A DNA stretch of 64,000 nucleotides from Flavobacterium piscisymbiosum. GTDB lineage: Bacteria > Bacteroidota > Bacteroidia > Flavobacteriales > Flavobacteriaceae. A program made the position numbers and the translations under genes. The stretch is from assembly GCF_020905295.1 (NCBI RefSeq), contig NZ_JAJJMM010000001.1, positions 4,836,001-4,900,000 of the forward strand. The letters run 5' to 3'. This document shows, one piece after another, positions 52,348-62,700 of this stretch. The notes below the pieces were generated by a model that was not told the origin of the DNA, ran no database searches, and saw only the letters and a program-made list of their open reading frames with translations. Each line of letters starts with the position of its first letter. Within the stretch, counting starts at the first letter, position 1.

Positions 52348-54612
52348 ATGAAAACAATATACAGAATCGCTAAAACAGAACTCTACACGATGTTTTATTC
52401 GCCGGTTGCATGGGTCGTTTTAGTCATATTTTCAATCCAGTCCAACTGGAAATTCTTTGACTCTCTGGAACGCTTTGAAAAATCTCAGAAAATGGGCGAC
52501 GGAATGGGTAATTTGTCGCAAGCTATTTTTTCAGGTTTCATGGGATTATATACTGAAATGCAGAATTATTTATATCTATATGTTCCGCTATTAACAATGG
52601 GATTGATAAGCCGTGAAATCAACAGTGGTTCTATCAAACTTTTACTTTCATCGCCTATTAAAATTAAAGAAATTGTACTGGGTAAATATTTAGCCATTGC
52701 CGCTTATTGCCTTTTATTTGTTGGTATACTGGGGCTGCAGGTTGTTATTTCTTATTTCTCTGTCGAAAATTTAGATTTAAAATTTGCCATTTCGGGACTT
52801 ATTGGTTTGTATTTACTGGTTTGCACCTATGCCGCAATTGGTCTTTTTATGTCTTGTTTAACTTCTTATCAGGTTGTTGCTGCGATTAGTACATTGGTAG
52901 TTTTAGCAGGATTAAATTTTATTGGAAAATTATGGCAGGATGTCGAGTATGTAAAAGACATCACTTATTTTCTATCGATCGCCGGTCGTGCCAATGAAAT
53001 GCTCGAAGGTCTTATTATCAGTAAAGATGTATTGTATTTTATACTGGTAAGCAGTCTTTTTATTGGCCTGAGTATTTACAAATTACAAACTGGAAGAGAT
53101 GCACAGCCAGCTTCTCAAAGAGTTCTAAAATATACCTTGCTAATAACTGTTGTTTTGGCACTTGGTTATGTTACTTCAAGAGCATCGTTGACATTCTATG
53201 AAGATATGACACGCAATAAAGACAGAACATTAACCAAAACGAGCTTAGACATTGTCAATAAAATAGAAGGTCCTGTCAAGCTTACCACTTATGTAAATTT
53301 ATTAGATATTAACTATTATATGGCTATGCCGTATTCACAAAATCAGGACATTTCGAGTTTTGAAAACTACACCCGCTTTGTGCCTCAAATGCAAATGGAA
53401 TATGTGTATTATTATGACACTTCAAACAATGAAGCACTATATGCACAAAATCCGGGATTAAATGACAAACAGCTTGCCGAGAAACTGATCGAAACGCAGA
53501 ACGTAAAACTAAAAAAATTATATTCTCCTGAAGAAATTAAAAAAATCATTGACCTGAAACCGGAACAAAACCGAGTGGTAAGAACAATTGAATACAACGG
53601 AAAGAAAACATTTTTAAGAATGTTTGATGATTTGTTTAAAGCGCCGGGCGAAAAAGAAATCTCTGCTTCTTTAAAAAGATTAGTAGTTCCTGCGCCAAAA
53701 ATTGTTTTTGCAACCGGAAACATGGAACGCAGCATTGACAAAAACGGAGATAAAAATTATAAAACAGGATTTAACGAAATCACTTTTAGGTATTCACTTA
53801 TCAATCAAGGTTTTGATGTTTCATCTGTAGATATAAATGCGCAGAATATTCCGGAACAAACCGGTATTTTAATCATTGCCGATCCAAAAACACAATTGAG
53901 TCAGGGCGCTATTGACCGTATTACGAAGTATATCGACGAAGGAAAAAATGTAATGCTTTTGTCTGAACCTGAGACCAATTCGGCTTTAGCTGCTATAACA
54001 GATAAATTAGGGTTAAGCTATACCAAACAAACACTGGTTCAGGAAAGTGAAACCAACTCTCCGGATTATTTAGTAACCAATCTTCAAAAAAATACAGATC
54101 CTGTTATTAAATTTAGTAAAACCAGAAATAACTATCCAATCCCGCTTTTAGGAAGCAGCGGAATCAAAATCACTAAAGATGCCGGATTTAAAGTTACGCC
54201 GCTTTTAAAAACCAATAATCAGCCGGCATGGGAATCTCAAATGGGAATTACTTCAGTTTCAGAAGAGTTGAAGAAACAGCCTTCTGTAACGGCGATTCCT
54301 CTGGTTGTGGCATTAACGAAAAATATTAACGGAAAATCTCAAAAAATAATTGTTGCCGGAGATGCTGATTTTATGGGCAATGCCGAATTAAGCCGAAACG
54401 GTTCAGGAACATTTCAGTTTATGACTGATATTTTTAGCTGGTTCAGCAATTACGAATTTCCAATCGATACCACTCGTCCGGAAAACACAGATAAAAAAAT
54501 AACCATCAATGCAAATCAGGTTTTCATTAATAAAATTGTCTTTATTGGGCTCTTTCCTTTATTGATCATATTGAGCGGTGCTTTTATACTAATTAGAAGA
54601 AACAGAAGATAA
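52348..54612 (+). CDS. GldF/GldG-like ABC-2 permease and substrate-domain fusion
   Basis: This 754-residue protein combines two functions. Residues about 1-250 are an ABC-2 permease with six membrane helices (a GldF-like part: SPVAWVVLVIFSIQSNW, INSGSIKLLLSSPIKIKEIVLGKYLAIAAY). Residues about 265-720 are a GldG-like extracytoplasmic region (LTFYEDMTRNKDRTLTKTS, a GIF-type fold with VMLLSEPETNSALA and VAGDADFMGNAEL), closed by a last membrane helix (KIVFIGLFPLLIILSGAFILI, about 728-748). In F. johnsoniae GldF and GldG are separate proteins. It lies 12 bp upstream of the M16 peptidase. The pairing suggests an exporter or importer working with periplasmic peptide processing. Confidence 0.88.
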   Translation: MKTIYRIAKTELYTMFYSPVAWVVLVIFSIQSNWKFFDSLERFEKSQKMGDGMGNLSQAIFSGFMGLYTEMQNYLYLYVPLLTMGLISREINSGSIKLLLSSPIKIKEIVLGKYLAIAAYCLLFVGILGLQVVISYFSVENLDLKFAISGLIGLYLLVCTYAAIGLFMSCLTSYQVVAAISTLVVLAGLNFIGKLWQDVEYVKDITYFLSIAGRANEMLEGLIISKDVLYFILVSSLFIGLSIYKLQTGRDAQPASQRVLKYTLLITVVLALGYVTSRASLTFYEDMTRNKDRTLTKTSLDIVNKIEGPVKLTTYVNLLDINYYMAMPYSQNQDISSFENYTRFVPQMQMEYVYYYDTSNNEALYAQNPGLNDKQLAEKLIETQNVKLKKLYSPEEIKKIIDLKPEQNRVVRTIEYNGKKTFLRMFDDLFKAPGEKEISASLKRLVVPAPKIVFATGNMERSIDKNGDKNYKTGFNEITFRYSLINQGFDVSSVDINAQNIPEQTGILIIADPKTQLSQGAIDRITKYIDEGKNVMLLSEPETNSALAAITDKLGLSYTKQTLVQESETNSPDYLVTNLQKNTDPVIKFSKTRNNYPIPLLGSSGIKITKDAGFKVTPLLKTNNQPAWESQMGITSVSEELKKQPSVTAIPLVVALTKNINGKSQKIIVAGDADFMGNAELSRNGSGTFQFMTDIFSWFSNYEFPIDTTRPENTDKKITINANQVFINKIVFIGLFPLLIILSGAFILIRRNRR

Positions 54613-54623
54613 AAAATATCAAA

Positions 54624-57437
54624 ATGTATACTAAAAAAAATATCATCATAGGCATTTTAGCGCTTTCTGTTCAGGGTGCTTTTGCGCAATTCAAAACCAA
54701 CATTCCGCTGGATAAAAACGTGACAACCGGAAAACTAAAAAACGGATTAACGTATTATATCCTGCATAACGAAGAGCCAAAAGACAGAGCCAGTTTTTAC
54801 TTTGTTCAAAATGTTGGTGCCATACTCGAAGACGACAATCAAAACGGATTGGCGCACTTTCTGGAACACATGGCTTTCAACGGAACAGAACATTTTAAAG
54901 GAAAAGGAATCATTAAAATGCTGGAAAAAAACGGAGTAAGTTTTGGTAAAGACATCAATGCTTATACCGCTCAGGATGAAACTGTTTATAATATTAGCAC
55001 GGTTCCGGTTAGCAATCAAAAACTAATCGATTCTACACTTTGGGTACTTCATGACTGGTCAGGATCGCTGTCTTTAACGGATGCGGAAATTGATGCCGAA
55101 AGAGGTGTAATCAGGGAAGAGTGGAGAACCCGAAGAACAAGCGGTTTTCGTTTAAAAATGCAGACAGATCCTGTTTTATACAAGGGTTCAAAATACAGTA
55201 AAAGAGATGTTATTGGTGATTTGAATATCATCAATAACTTCAAATATCCTGAATTACGCAATTACTATAAAAAATGGTACAGACCAGATTTACAGGCCGT
55301 AATTATTGTGGGAGATATCGATGTAAAAGCAATGGAGCAAAAAGTAAAAGCCATATTTTCAGGTATTCCTTTGGCTAAAAAAGCAGCTGCCAGAACTTAT
55401 ACAGAGATCCCAAAACACGATGAATTGTATTTTGGAACAGCATCAGACAAAGAAGCTTCTTCTACTTCTATTACACTTCAGTATGTTCTTGATGAGCCTC
55501 TATTAAAAGACAGCATCGTGACACGCAAAAACGTGATGAACTCTTTTTATACCAGTATTTTAAACAATCGTTTCAGAGAATTAATCCTAAAAAATCAAGG
55601 TTCAGCATTAAACTTAAAAACTTATTTCGAACCGGTTTCAAGATTAAATACGTCGTTTAATATTTCGGCTTTAGCCAAAAAAGGAAAAACAATTCAGGCT
55701 TTTGAAGACGCGTATACTGAGGCAGAACGCTTAAAACGTTTTGGTGCCGCACAAGCCGAATTAGACCGGACAAAAAAGATTTTTATAAGTTCATACGATG
55801 ATTTTATCAGCAATAAAGATAAAGTCGACAACGACAGCTGGGCAGATAAACTGACGAATTATTTCCTGAAAGCAAAACCATTTCTTTCTCCGGAAGATGA
55901 TTATAAATTGACTGTTGGCATTATTAAAAGCATCACTTTGGAAGAATTGAACGCTTACGCGAAAACGATCCAGCAACCTACCAATCAAGTGGTGTTAGTG
56001 ACAGGTTCTGATCAGGATAAAAATGATTTCCCCAACAAGGAAGCTGTTGTTAATGTGATGAAAAAGGTAGAAAGTATGACTTTAGAACCTTACACAAAAA
56101 AAGAAAACAATTCGCCTTTAATAGAAAAAGAATTAAAACCTGCTGCTATCAAAAAGACATTTGATGTAGCCGGAATTAAGGATGCAAAAGGTTATATTTT
56201 AGAAAATGATGCAAAAATAATTGTACTTCCAACAACGTATTCAAAAGATCAAATTACGTTTTCTGCTTTTTCAAAAGGTGGTAAATCTTTAGTAAAAACT
56301 GAAGATTTGGCTTCCGCCGAAATTGCTACAACACTGGCAAGATCTTCCGGTTTGGGCAATTTTGACAATATAGGTTTAAAAGAAAAACTAACCGGAAAAG
56401 TAGCGCAGGCCGCCCCTTTTATTGGCGAAAATACGCAGGGTTTTCAGGGAAGTTCTAACAGAGCCGATTTCGAAACCATGCTGCAATTGCTTTATCTTTC
56501 TTTTGAAGCGCCACGTTTTGATCCTAATATTTTTAGTATTCTGAAAGAGCAGTATAAAAACAATCTTGAAAATATTAAACAAGACAACGGAAACACTTTT
56601 AAGGATACTATTGAGCTGGCCAATTCTAATTATAACCCGCGTACATTTATATTCAACGAAAAATTCCTTGAAACTATTGATCTCAAAAAAGCAGAAAATA
56701 TTTATCGTGACCGCATAAAAAACGCTGCCGATTTCACTTTTATTTTTGTTGGAAACATTCCGGATTCAGCCTTAGAACTGATTCAGAAATATATCGGAAA
56801 TATTAAATCAAATCCGGCTTTAAAGGAAAATTATGTTGATCATAATATTGTACCTAAAAAAGGAAAAACCGAAGTTCATTTCACACGTCCGATGGAAGTT
56901 GCGAAAACAACCGTTTATTTAAACTTAACCGGAACGATCGAATACAGTAAAGAAAATGCTTTGTCGATGTACGTTATCGGGGAAGTATTATCAAAACGAT
57001 TTCTGCAGACGATTCGCGAAGAAGAAGGCGGCAGTTATGGTGTAAACGTTGGCGGAAATCTGGAAATAATCCCAAAACCCACTTTTAGTCTTGCCCTGAC
57101 TTTTGACTGTAATCCTGATAAAGAAGAAAAATTAATGCAGATTGTCTGGAAAGAATTAAACGATTTAAAATCAAATCCGGTCAATGCAAATGATTTGGAA
57201 GACATTAAAAAAGCACTTTTAAAAAACAGGGAAGAATCACTTAAAACCAATTCTTTCTGGAACAATACACTTTATAACAACAGTTTAAATCAGATTCCGT
57301 TTTTACAGGATGAAGAATATAAAAATTTAATTTCTAAAATTAATCAAAAAACTATTCAGCAGTTTAGTAAGCACGTTTTGGATAGTTCTAGTAGTGTCGA
57401 AGTTATTATGAGCCCTGAAAGTAAATCAGGTAAGTAA
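54624..57437 (+). CDS. Large periplasmic M16 (insulinase-like) metallopeptidase
   Basis: This 937-residue protein has a Sec signal (ending AFAQ, about 1-22). It is a two-half M16 enzyme: the inverted zinc motif HFLEH (His78, Glu81, His82) and the distal Glu (DAERGVIREEW, Glu159, 77 residues later) make the first half catalytic; the second half has the conserved R...Y pair in IREEEGGSYG. The length is that of PqqL and FusC (about 930 residues), periplasmic proteases that degrade imported proteins such as ferredoxin. It lies 11 bp downstream of the ABC permease and ends the operon at a terminator. Digestion of a polypeptide imported by SusCD is the leading hypothesis. Processing of an exported peptide is the alternative. 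Confidence 0.93.
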   Translation: MYTKKNIIIGILALSVQGAFAQFKTNIPLDKNVTTGKLKNGLTYYILHNEEPKDRASFYFVQNVGAILEDDNQNGLAHFLEHMAFNGTEHFKGKGIIKMLEKNGVSFGKDINAYTAQDETVYNISTVPVSNQKLIDSTLWVLHDWSGSLSLTDAEIDAERGVIREEWRTRRTSGFRLKMQTDPVLYKGSKYSKRDVIGDLNIINNFKYPELRNYYKKWYRPDLQAVIIVGDIDVKAMEQKVKAIFSGIPLAKKAAARTYTEIPKHDELYFGTASDKEASSTSITLQYVLDEPLLKDSIVTRKNVMNSFYTSILNNRFRELILKNQGSALNLKTYFEPVSRLNTSFNISALAKKGKTIQAFEDAYTEAERLKRFGAAQAELDRTKKIFISSYDDFISNKDKVDNDSWADKLTNYFLKAKPFLSPEDDYKLTVGIIKSITLEELNAYAKTIQQPTNQVVLVTGSDQDKNDFPNKEAVVNVMKKVESMTLEPYTKKENNSPLIEKELKPAAIKKTFDVAGIKDAKGYILENDAKIIVLPTTYSKDQITFSAFSKGGKSLVKTEDLASAEIATTLARSSGLGNFDNIGLKEKLTGKVAQAAPFIGENTQGFQGSSNRADFETMLQLLYLSFEAPRFDPNIFSILKEQYKNNLENIKQDNGNTFKDTIELANSNYNPRTFIFNEKFLETIDLKKAENIYRDRIKNAADFTFIFVGNIPDSALELIQKYIGNIKSNPALKENYVDHNIVPKKGKTEVHFTRPMEVAKTTVYLNLTGTIEYSKENALSMYVIGEVLSKRFLQTIREEEGGSYGVNVGGNLEIIPKPTFSLALTFDCNPDKEEKLMQIVWKELNDLKSNPVNANDLEDIKKALLKNREESLKTNSFWNNTLYNNSLNQIPFLQDEEYKNLISKINQKTIQQFSKHVLDSSSSVEVIMSPESKSGK

Positions 57438-57471
57438 AACTTTAGAATACATTTTTATTTTATTAGTCATT

Positions 57472-57501
57472 AAAGGTTGTCTTGCCAGGACAGCCTTTTT
57501 T
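57472..57501 (+). terminator. Terminator after the M16 peptidase
   Basis: AAAGGTTGTC (57472-57481) pairs, with one G-U, with GACAGCCTTT (57489-57498), followed by a T-run. Confidence 0.85.
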
Positions 57502-57560
57502 GTTTGTATAGGTTTCGTGTAAAAAACAAAACACGTAGCAACATTGCTTTAAAACAAAAA

Positions 57561-57580
57561 ACGCCTCATTGCTGAGGCGT
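57561..57580 (-). terminator. Terminator of the small His-tailed protein gene
   Basis: ACGCCTCA/TGAGGCGT stem with a TTGC loop; on the minus strand it is followed by a T-run. The sequence around it is shared with the terminator at 58226-58247. Confidence 0.85.
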
Positions 57581-57605
57581 TCTTAAAATTTAGTCATGTT
57601 TTTAC

Positions 57606-58088
57606 TTAGTGGTGATCATGTCCGTGATCTTTTCCTTTATTAGAATTCCCTTTGGACTTACCTGGATGATCGTTTTTATTTTTATCCTTGTTATTTTGTT
57701 TATAGGCTTTATCCGGTTTATTTCCTCTGTTTTTTTGAGGCTTTCCGTGATATCCTTTTGGATATTCAGCTCTGTGTTTTTTATGATAGCTATAAGGAGC
57801 GTCTCCTCTATAATCATTTAAAACTACTTTATATCCTCCGTAAAGATCATATTGTCTGTAGGCTGAAGGTAGTCTGCTTTGTCTTACCCATCTGCCGTTA
57901 TTATCATAAATAAACTGCTTTTGACTTACATCATAATAGGTGTCAATATCCGGCAGATAATAATATCTACTGTCGTCATAACCTTGTGGACCCCAGCTTG
58001 GAGGTGTACCAATATTTACATTGATCGAAACTTGCGCGTGGGCAAAAACACTCATCAGGAGCATTAGTGCAATTACTATTTTTTTCAT
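57606..58088 (-). CDS. Small secreted protein with basic, His-rich C-terminus
   Basis: This protein of about 160 residues starts at MKKIVIALMLLMSVFAHAQ, a Sec signal; a longer frame to 58163 adds 25 residues without merit. A Tyr-rich region follows (about 35-100: YDDSRYYYLPDIDTYYDV, WVRQSRLPSAYRQYDLYGGYKV). The end is low-complexity, Lys/Asn/Gly-rich, closing with GKDHGHDHH, which could bind nickel, zinc or copper. I do not know a function; similar small secreted proteins are annotated as hypothetical in flavobacteria. It is alone, with its own terminator, between the M16 operon and an efflux operon. Confidence 0.8.
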   Translation of the reverse strand: MKKIVIALMLLMSVFAHAQVSINVNIGTPPSWGPQGYDDSRYYYLPDIDTYYDVSQKQFIYDNNGRWVRQSRLPSAYRQYDLYGGYKVVLNDYRGDAPYSYHKKHRAEYPKGYHGKPQKNRGNKPDKAYKQNNKDKNKNDHPGKSKGNSNKGKDHGHDHH

Positions 58089-58225
58089 TTTTGTGGTATT
58101 TAGTATTAATGTATTTAATACAATGCTAAAGTAGTGCCATTTATTTGCTTTTATGCTTGCCATTATACAAAAACACCATACTAATCGACGAATAGCAACT
58201 CACAGCCGACAAAATCCATAAAAAA

Positions 58226-58247
58226 ACGCCTCAAAAATTTGAGGCGT
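58226..58247 (-). terminator. Terminator of the RND efflux operon
   Basis: ACGCCTCAAA/TTTGAGGCGT stem with a 2-nt loop and T-runs on both strands. It follows the outer-membrane efflux gene. Confidence 0.9.
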
Positions 58248-58304
58248 TTTTTAGTCATGTTTTAATTTGTGGCGATAATCGTAAAAATGATTTATCGATA
58301 TATT

Positions 58305-59708
58305 TTATTTCCATCCACCACCCAGAGCGCGGTACAAATCTACCACTGCTTGTAGTTTTTGTAAATTATCATTTACACCACTCAATTGAGCTGCTAAAAG
58401 ATTTTGTTCGGAAGTTAATACATCTGTATAATTAGTTGCAGAACTATATTCTAAAAGCTGTTGTGTAAAGTCTACTGCTTTTACTAAAGCTTCAATTTGT
58501 TTTTCTCTCGAATCTTCTTTGGCTACAGCCATTTCGTAAGCATATAAAGCATTCGAAACTTCCTGACCTGCAACTAAAAGGCTTTGTTGAAAATTATTAA
58601 AAGCCTGTACTTGTCTTGATTGTGCGTTCGTTAATCTTTCTCTATTAAGTCCCTGATTAAAAATAGGCTGTGTTAATCCTCCTATTATAGAATAAAAGAT
58701 AGACTGATCAAAGAAATTCTTCAATTGCAAAGTCGACAAACCACCACTTGCTGTAAGCGTTAAACTTGGATAAAAGTAAGTTCTTGCCAAATTAGTTGTC
58801 TCAAAAGCAGTTCTGAAATTAAATTCGGCCTGACGAACATCCGGACGATTTTCTAATAACTGAGCTGGTAAACCAATAGCTATTTTTTCAGGAATTACCT
58901 GTTCGCCTAAAACTCCTCTTTCGATTGGTCCTGATGCTTGTCCTAATAAAATATTAATTGCATTTTCAGTCTCACGAATGCTTCTTTTTAAATCCGGAAT
59001 CAAAACTTCGGCTGCATGTTGATTGGCTTCACTTTGCACAACAGATGCACCGGTTACAATTGCTCCTTCTTTTAAAGCTTTGATAACTTCTACATTTTTA
59101 ATACGGCTTTCTAATGTTGCCTGCGTAATTTCTAATTGCTTGTCATAGGACAGCAATAAAAAATAATTATTAGCAATATCCGAAATCAATTGTGTTTGTA
59201 CCGCTTGTTTTGCCGCATCTGTAGAAAGATAAGTGGCCAAAGCTGCTCTTTTAGAACTGCTTAGTTTTCCCCAAATATCAGCTTCCCAAGAGGTATTAAA
59301 ACCCATTTTATAAGTCGTAGTCAGCGTATTGATATTGATTCCCGGAGGAAAATTCAATGCTGCTTTAGATTGCTTATTACGCGTTGCATTAGCATCAAAA
59401 TCTAAAGTTGGGTAATACGCTAATTTCGTCTGACGTAAAGTAGCACGAGACTGAACAATATTTTCGATTGCATTTTTTAAGTTCAGGTTCTGGTCTAATC
59501 CTTTTTGAATTAAAGCATTTAGTTTTTGATCCTTAAAAACAGTCTGCCAGGGCATAGTAGCGATCGTAGTCGAGTCAGTAGAAGTCTGATCTCTGTACAA
59601 ATTATCTGTCGATAATGTTTTGGGACGTTCGTACTTTTTGGTAACGCAGGCACTCAAAAGAGTGACTGCAACTACCATAAGAATATATTTATTTGAACTA
59701 TGAGTCAT
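58305..59708 (-). CDS. RND efflux outer-membrane lipoprotein (OprM/NodT type)
   Basis: This 467-residue protein begins with a lipoprotein signal (TLLSAC, Cys21). It has the doubled outer-membrane efflux protein pattern of TolC-like channels: long coiled helices (LNALIQKGLDQNLNLKNAIENIVQSRATL and the second-half repeat) and barrel strands; LPAQLLENRPDVRQAEFNFRTAFE is the family hallmark. It forms the outer-membrane channel for the RND pump encoded 19 bp upstream. The operon ends at a strong terminator. The exported substrate is unknown. Confidence 0.95.
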   Translation of the reverse strand: MTHSSNKYILMVVAVTLLSACVTKKYERPKTLSTDNLYRDQTSTDSTTIATMPWQTVFKDQKLNALIQKGLDQNLNLKNAIENIVQSRATLRQTKLAYYPTLDFDANATRNKQSKAALNFPPGININTLTTTYKMGFNTSWEADIWGKLSSSKRAALATYLSTDAAKQAVQTQLISDIANNYFLLLSYDKQLEITQATLESRIKNVEVIKALKEGAIVTGASVVQSEANQHAAEVLIPDLKRSIRETENAINILLGQASGPIERGVLGEQVIPEKIAIGLPAQLLENRPDVRQAEFNFRTAFETTNLARTYFYPSLTLTASGGLSTLQLKNFFDQSIFYSIIGGLTQPIFNQGLNRERLTNAQSRQVQAFNNFQQSLLVAGQEVSNALYAYEMAVAKEDSREKQIEALVKAVDFTQQLLEYSSATNYTDVLTSEQNLLAAQLSGVNDNLQKLQAVVDLYRALGGGWK

Positions 59709-59727
59709 TTTTTCTTAATTAAAATTA

Positions 59728-62700
59728 TTACTCTTTATGAGCTTCGATTAGTTGTACCTCTTCGTCATCATCGTCATCATCATAACCATCTTTTGCCGGG
59801 CCACTCACTTTTTCCTGTAATGTCTGGAAAATGATAAACAATACCGGAATAACAAATACTCCTAAAATGGTACCAATTAACATTCCTCCTACTGCTCCTG
59901 TACCAATTGATTTGTTTCCTACAGCTCCTGCTCCGGAAGCAAACATCAAAGGAACAAGTCCTAAAATAAAGGCAAAAGACGTCATTAAAATTGGTCTTAA
60001 ACGCGCAACGGCTCCTTCAACTGCTGCTTGTACAATTGGCATTCCTTTACGCCTTCTTTCGAGGGCAAATTCGACAATCAAAATACCGTTCTTCGCCAGC
60101 AATCCAATCAGCATGATTAAGGAAATCTGCAGGTAAATATTACTGTTTAATTTGAAAATGATCGAGAACAAATACGCCCCTGCCAATCCAAACGGAATTG
60201 ATAATAATACTGCAAATGGCAAAATATAACTCTCGTATTGTGCACTTAATAAGAAGTATACAAAGACAAGACATAATATAAAGATAAAAATAGTTTCGCT
60301 TCCTGATGCCAATTCCTCACGTGTTAATCCTGAGAATTCATATCCGTAACCTGTTGGAAGTTCTTCTGCTGCAACTTCCTGAATGGCCTTAATAGCATCT
60401 CCTGAACTAAATCCAGGATTTGGTGCTCCGGTAATAGCAATAGAAGAGAAAAGGTTAAACCTTGAAATAGATTCCGGTCCGAAAACTCTGGTCATTTTTA
60501 CAAACTCTGTAATTGGAGCCATTGTTCCTGCACTGTTTCTAACAAAGATTTTATTTAATCCTTCTGTATTCGTTCTAAACTCAGGAGAAGCCTGGATCAT
60601 AACACGGTATTGTTTTCCGAATTTATTAAAATTCGAAGCATACAATCCTCCATAGTAACCTTGCATCGTTGACAAAATCGTGTTGACAGGTACACCTGCA
60701 TCTTTTGCTTTTGCCAGATTGATATCCATCATGTATTGAGGGAAACCTGGATTAAATGGCGTTGTAGCATATTGAATTTCAGGACGTTTTGACAACTTTT
60801 CTAAGAAATCAGTATTTACTTTAAAGAATTCAGCCGTAGTGTGTCCTCCTTTATCCTGCAATTGGAATTCGAATCCTCCACTTTGTCCAAATCCCTGAAT
60901 GGTTGGCGGAGAGATAAAGAAAATATTAGCTTCACGAATACCACTTGTTTTGGCAAAAAGCTGACCAATTACATCATTTACACTCAAATCACGTTTCTCC
61001 CAAGTTTCCAGTTTTACAATTACCATACTGTAAGCACTTCCCGCTCCTGCAGTAAAGTTTTGTCCCACAATACGAAGTGTATTTTTAACTCCAGGAATTG
61101 TTTTGGCAATACTATCCACTTTTTTTGCAATAATATCAGAACGTTCCATCGAAGCAGATGGCGGTAAACTAATATTGGCAAACACAGTTCCCTGATCTTC
61201 CGCAGGAACGAAAGCAGATGGTGTTGTTTTCATCATATAAAATAAAGATGCACCAGCAATAACAATAGAGGCTAATACGATCCATTTTTTTACAGAAAGA
61301 AATTGAACTGATTTTTTATATTTACTCGTAACGTTATCAAATGCAACGTTAAACGATGTATAAAATCTTTGAATAAAACTTTTATGTTTATGATCATCAG
61401 CATGTGGTTTTAAAAGCAAAGCACACAATGCAGGACTTAAAGTCAAGGCGTTAATTGCCGAAAGGATAATCGCAACGGCTAATGTAATACCAAATTGTTT
61501 GTAGAAAACCCCCGTAGACCCAGTAATAAATGTTACCGGAATAAATACCGCTGCCATTACAAGTGTGATCGAAATAATCGCTCCGGAAATTTCATCCATG
61601 GCATCGATAGTTGCTTTCTTAGACGATTTATAACCGTGATCCAGCTTGGCATGCACCGCCTCGACGACGACAATAGCATCATCGACCACAATACCAATGG
61701 CCAGTACCATTGCAAAAAGGGTTAATAAGTTAATCGTAAACCCAAATAAATTCAGGAAGAAAAATGTTCCTACAATCGCTACCGGAACTGCAATAGCCGG
61801 AATTAAAGTTGATCTAAAATCCTGAAGGAAAATAAATACAACGATAAAAACCAATATAAAAGCTTCGATCAACGTATGAATTACTTTTTCGATAGAAGCA
61901 TCAAGGTTTTCATTAACGTCAACAAGAATTGTATATTTTACTCCTTTTGGGAAAATTTTTGCAGCCTCTTCAATAAGGGCTTTAGAGTTGTTGATTACAT
62001 CACGGGCATTAGATCCCGGAGTCTGGCTAATTGCCATTGCAGCAGATTCTACACCATTTGTTTTAATCGTCGAAGTATAACTTAAAGATCCTAGCTCTAC
62101 TTTAGCAACATCTTTTAATCGCAGCATTTGTCCGTTTCCAACAGATTTGATGATAATATCACCAAATTCCTTGTCGCTGGTTAAACGTCCTTTATACTTA
62201 ATTACGTATTGAAAAGCCTGATCTCCGTTCTCACCAAATTTACCTGGTGCAGCTTCGATATTTTGTTCGGCCAAAGCAGCTGAAATATCACTCGGAATCA
62301 ATTTGTATTGTTGCATGATATCCGGTTTTAACCAGATTCTCATGGAGTAATCTTTTGCACCAAAAACGGTTACATCTCCTACCCCAACTACACGCTGAAT
62401 TTGCGGTACAAGGTTGATTTTAGCATAATTTTGAAGAAAGGTCTGATCATAAGCAGGATCATCACTATATAAAGAGAAAATCACTAAGTTACTACTCTGA
62501 CTCTTTGTTACTGTTACACCGGCCTGAGTTACCTCTACTGGCAATAAACTTGTTGCTCTTGAAACCCTATTCTGAACGTTTACCGCTGCTAAATCCGGGT
62601 TTGTTCCTACTTTAAAGAAAATTTTTATAGAGGCATTACCATCATTTGTTGCTGTAGAAGTCATGTAAGTCATGTTTTCTACACCATTAATTTGCTCTTC

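Noticed and set aside
51388..54612. The gliding machinery genes gldA and gldFG themselves
   Set aside because: The permease and GldG part are fused and lie in a SusCD/M16 operon, so this is more likely a paralogous transporter; gliding function cannot be claimed.
59831..60136. Frames antisense to the RND pump gene
   Set aside because: The opposite strand encodes a full AcrB homologue, so these are shadows.
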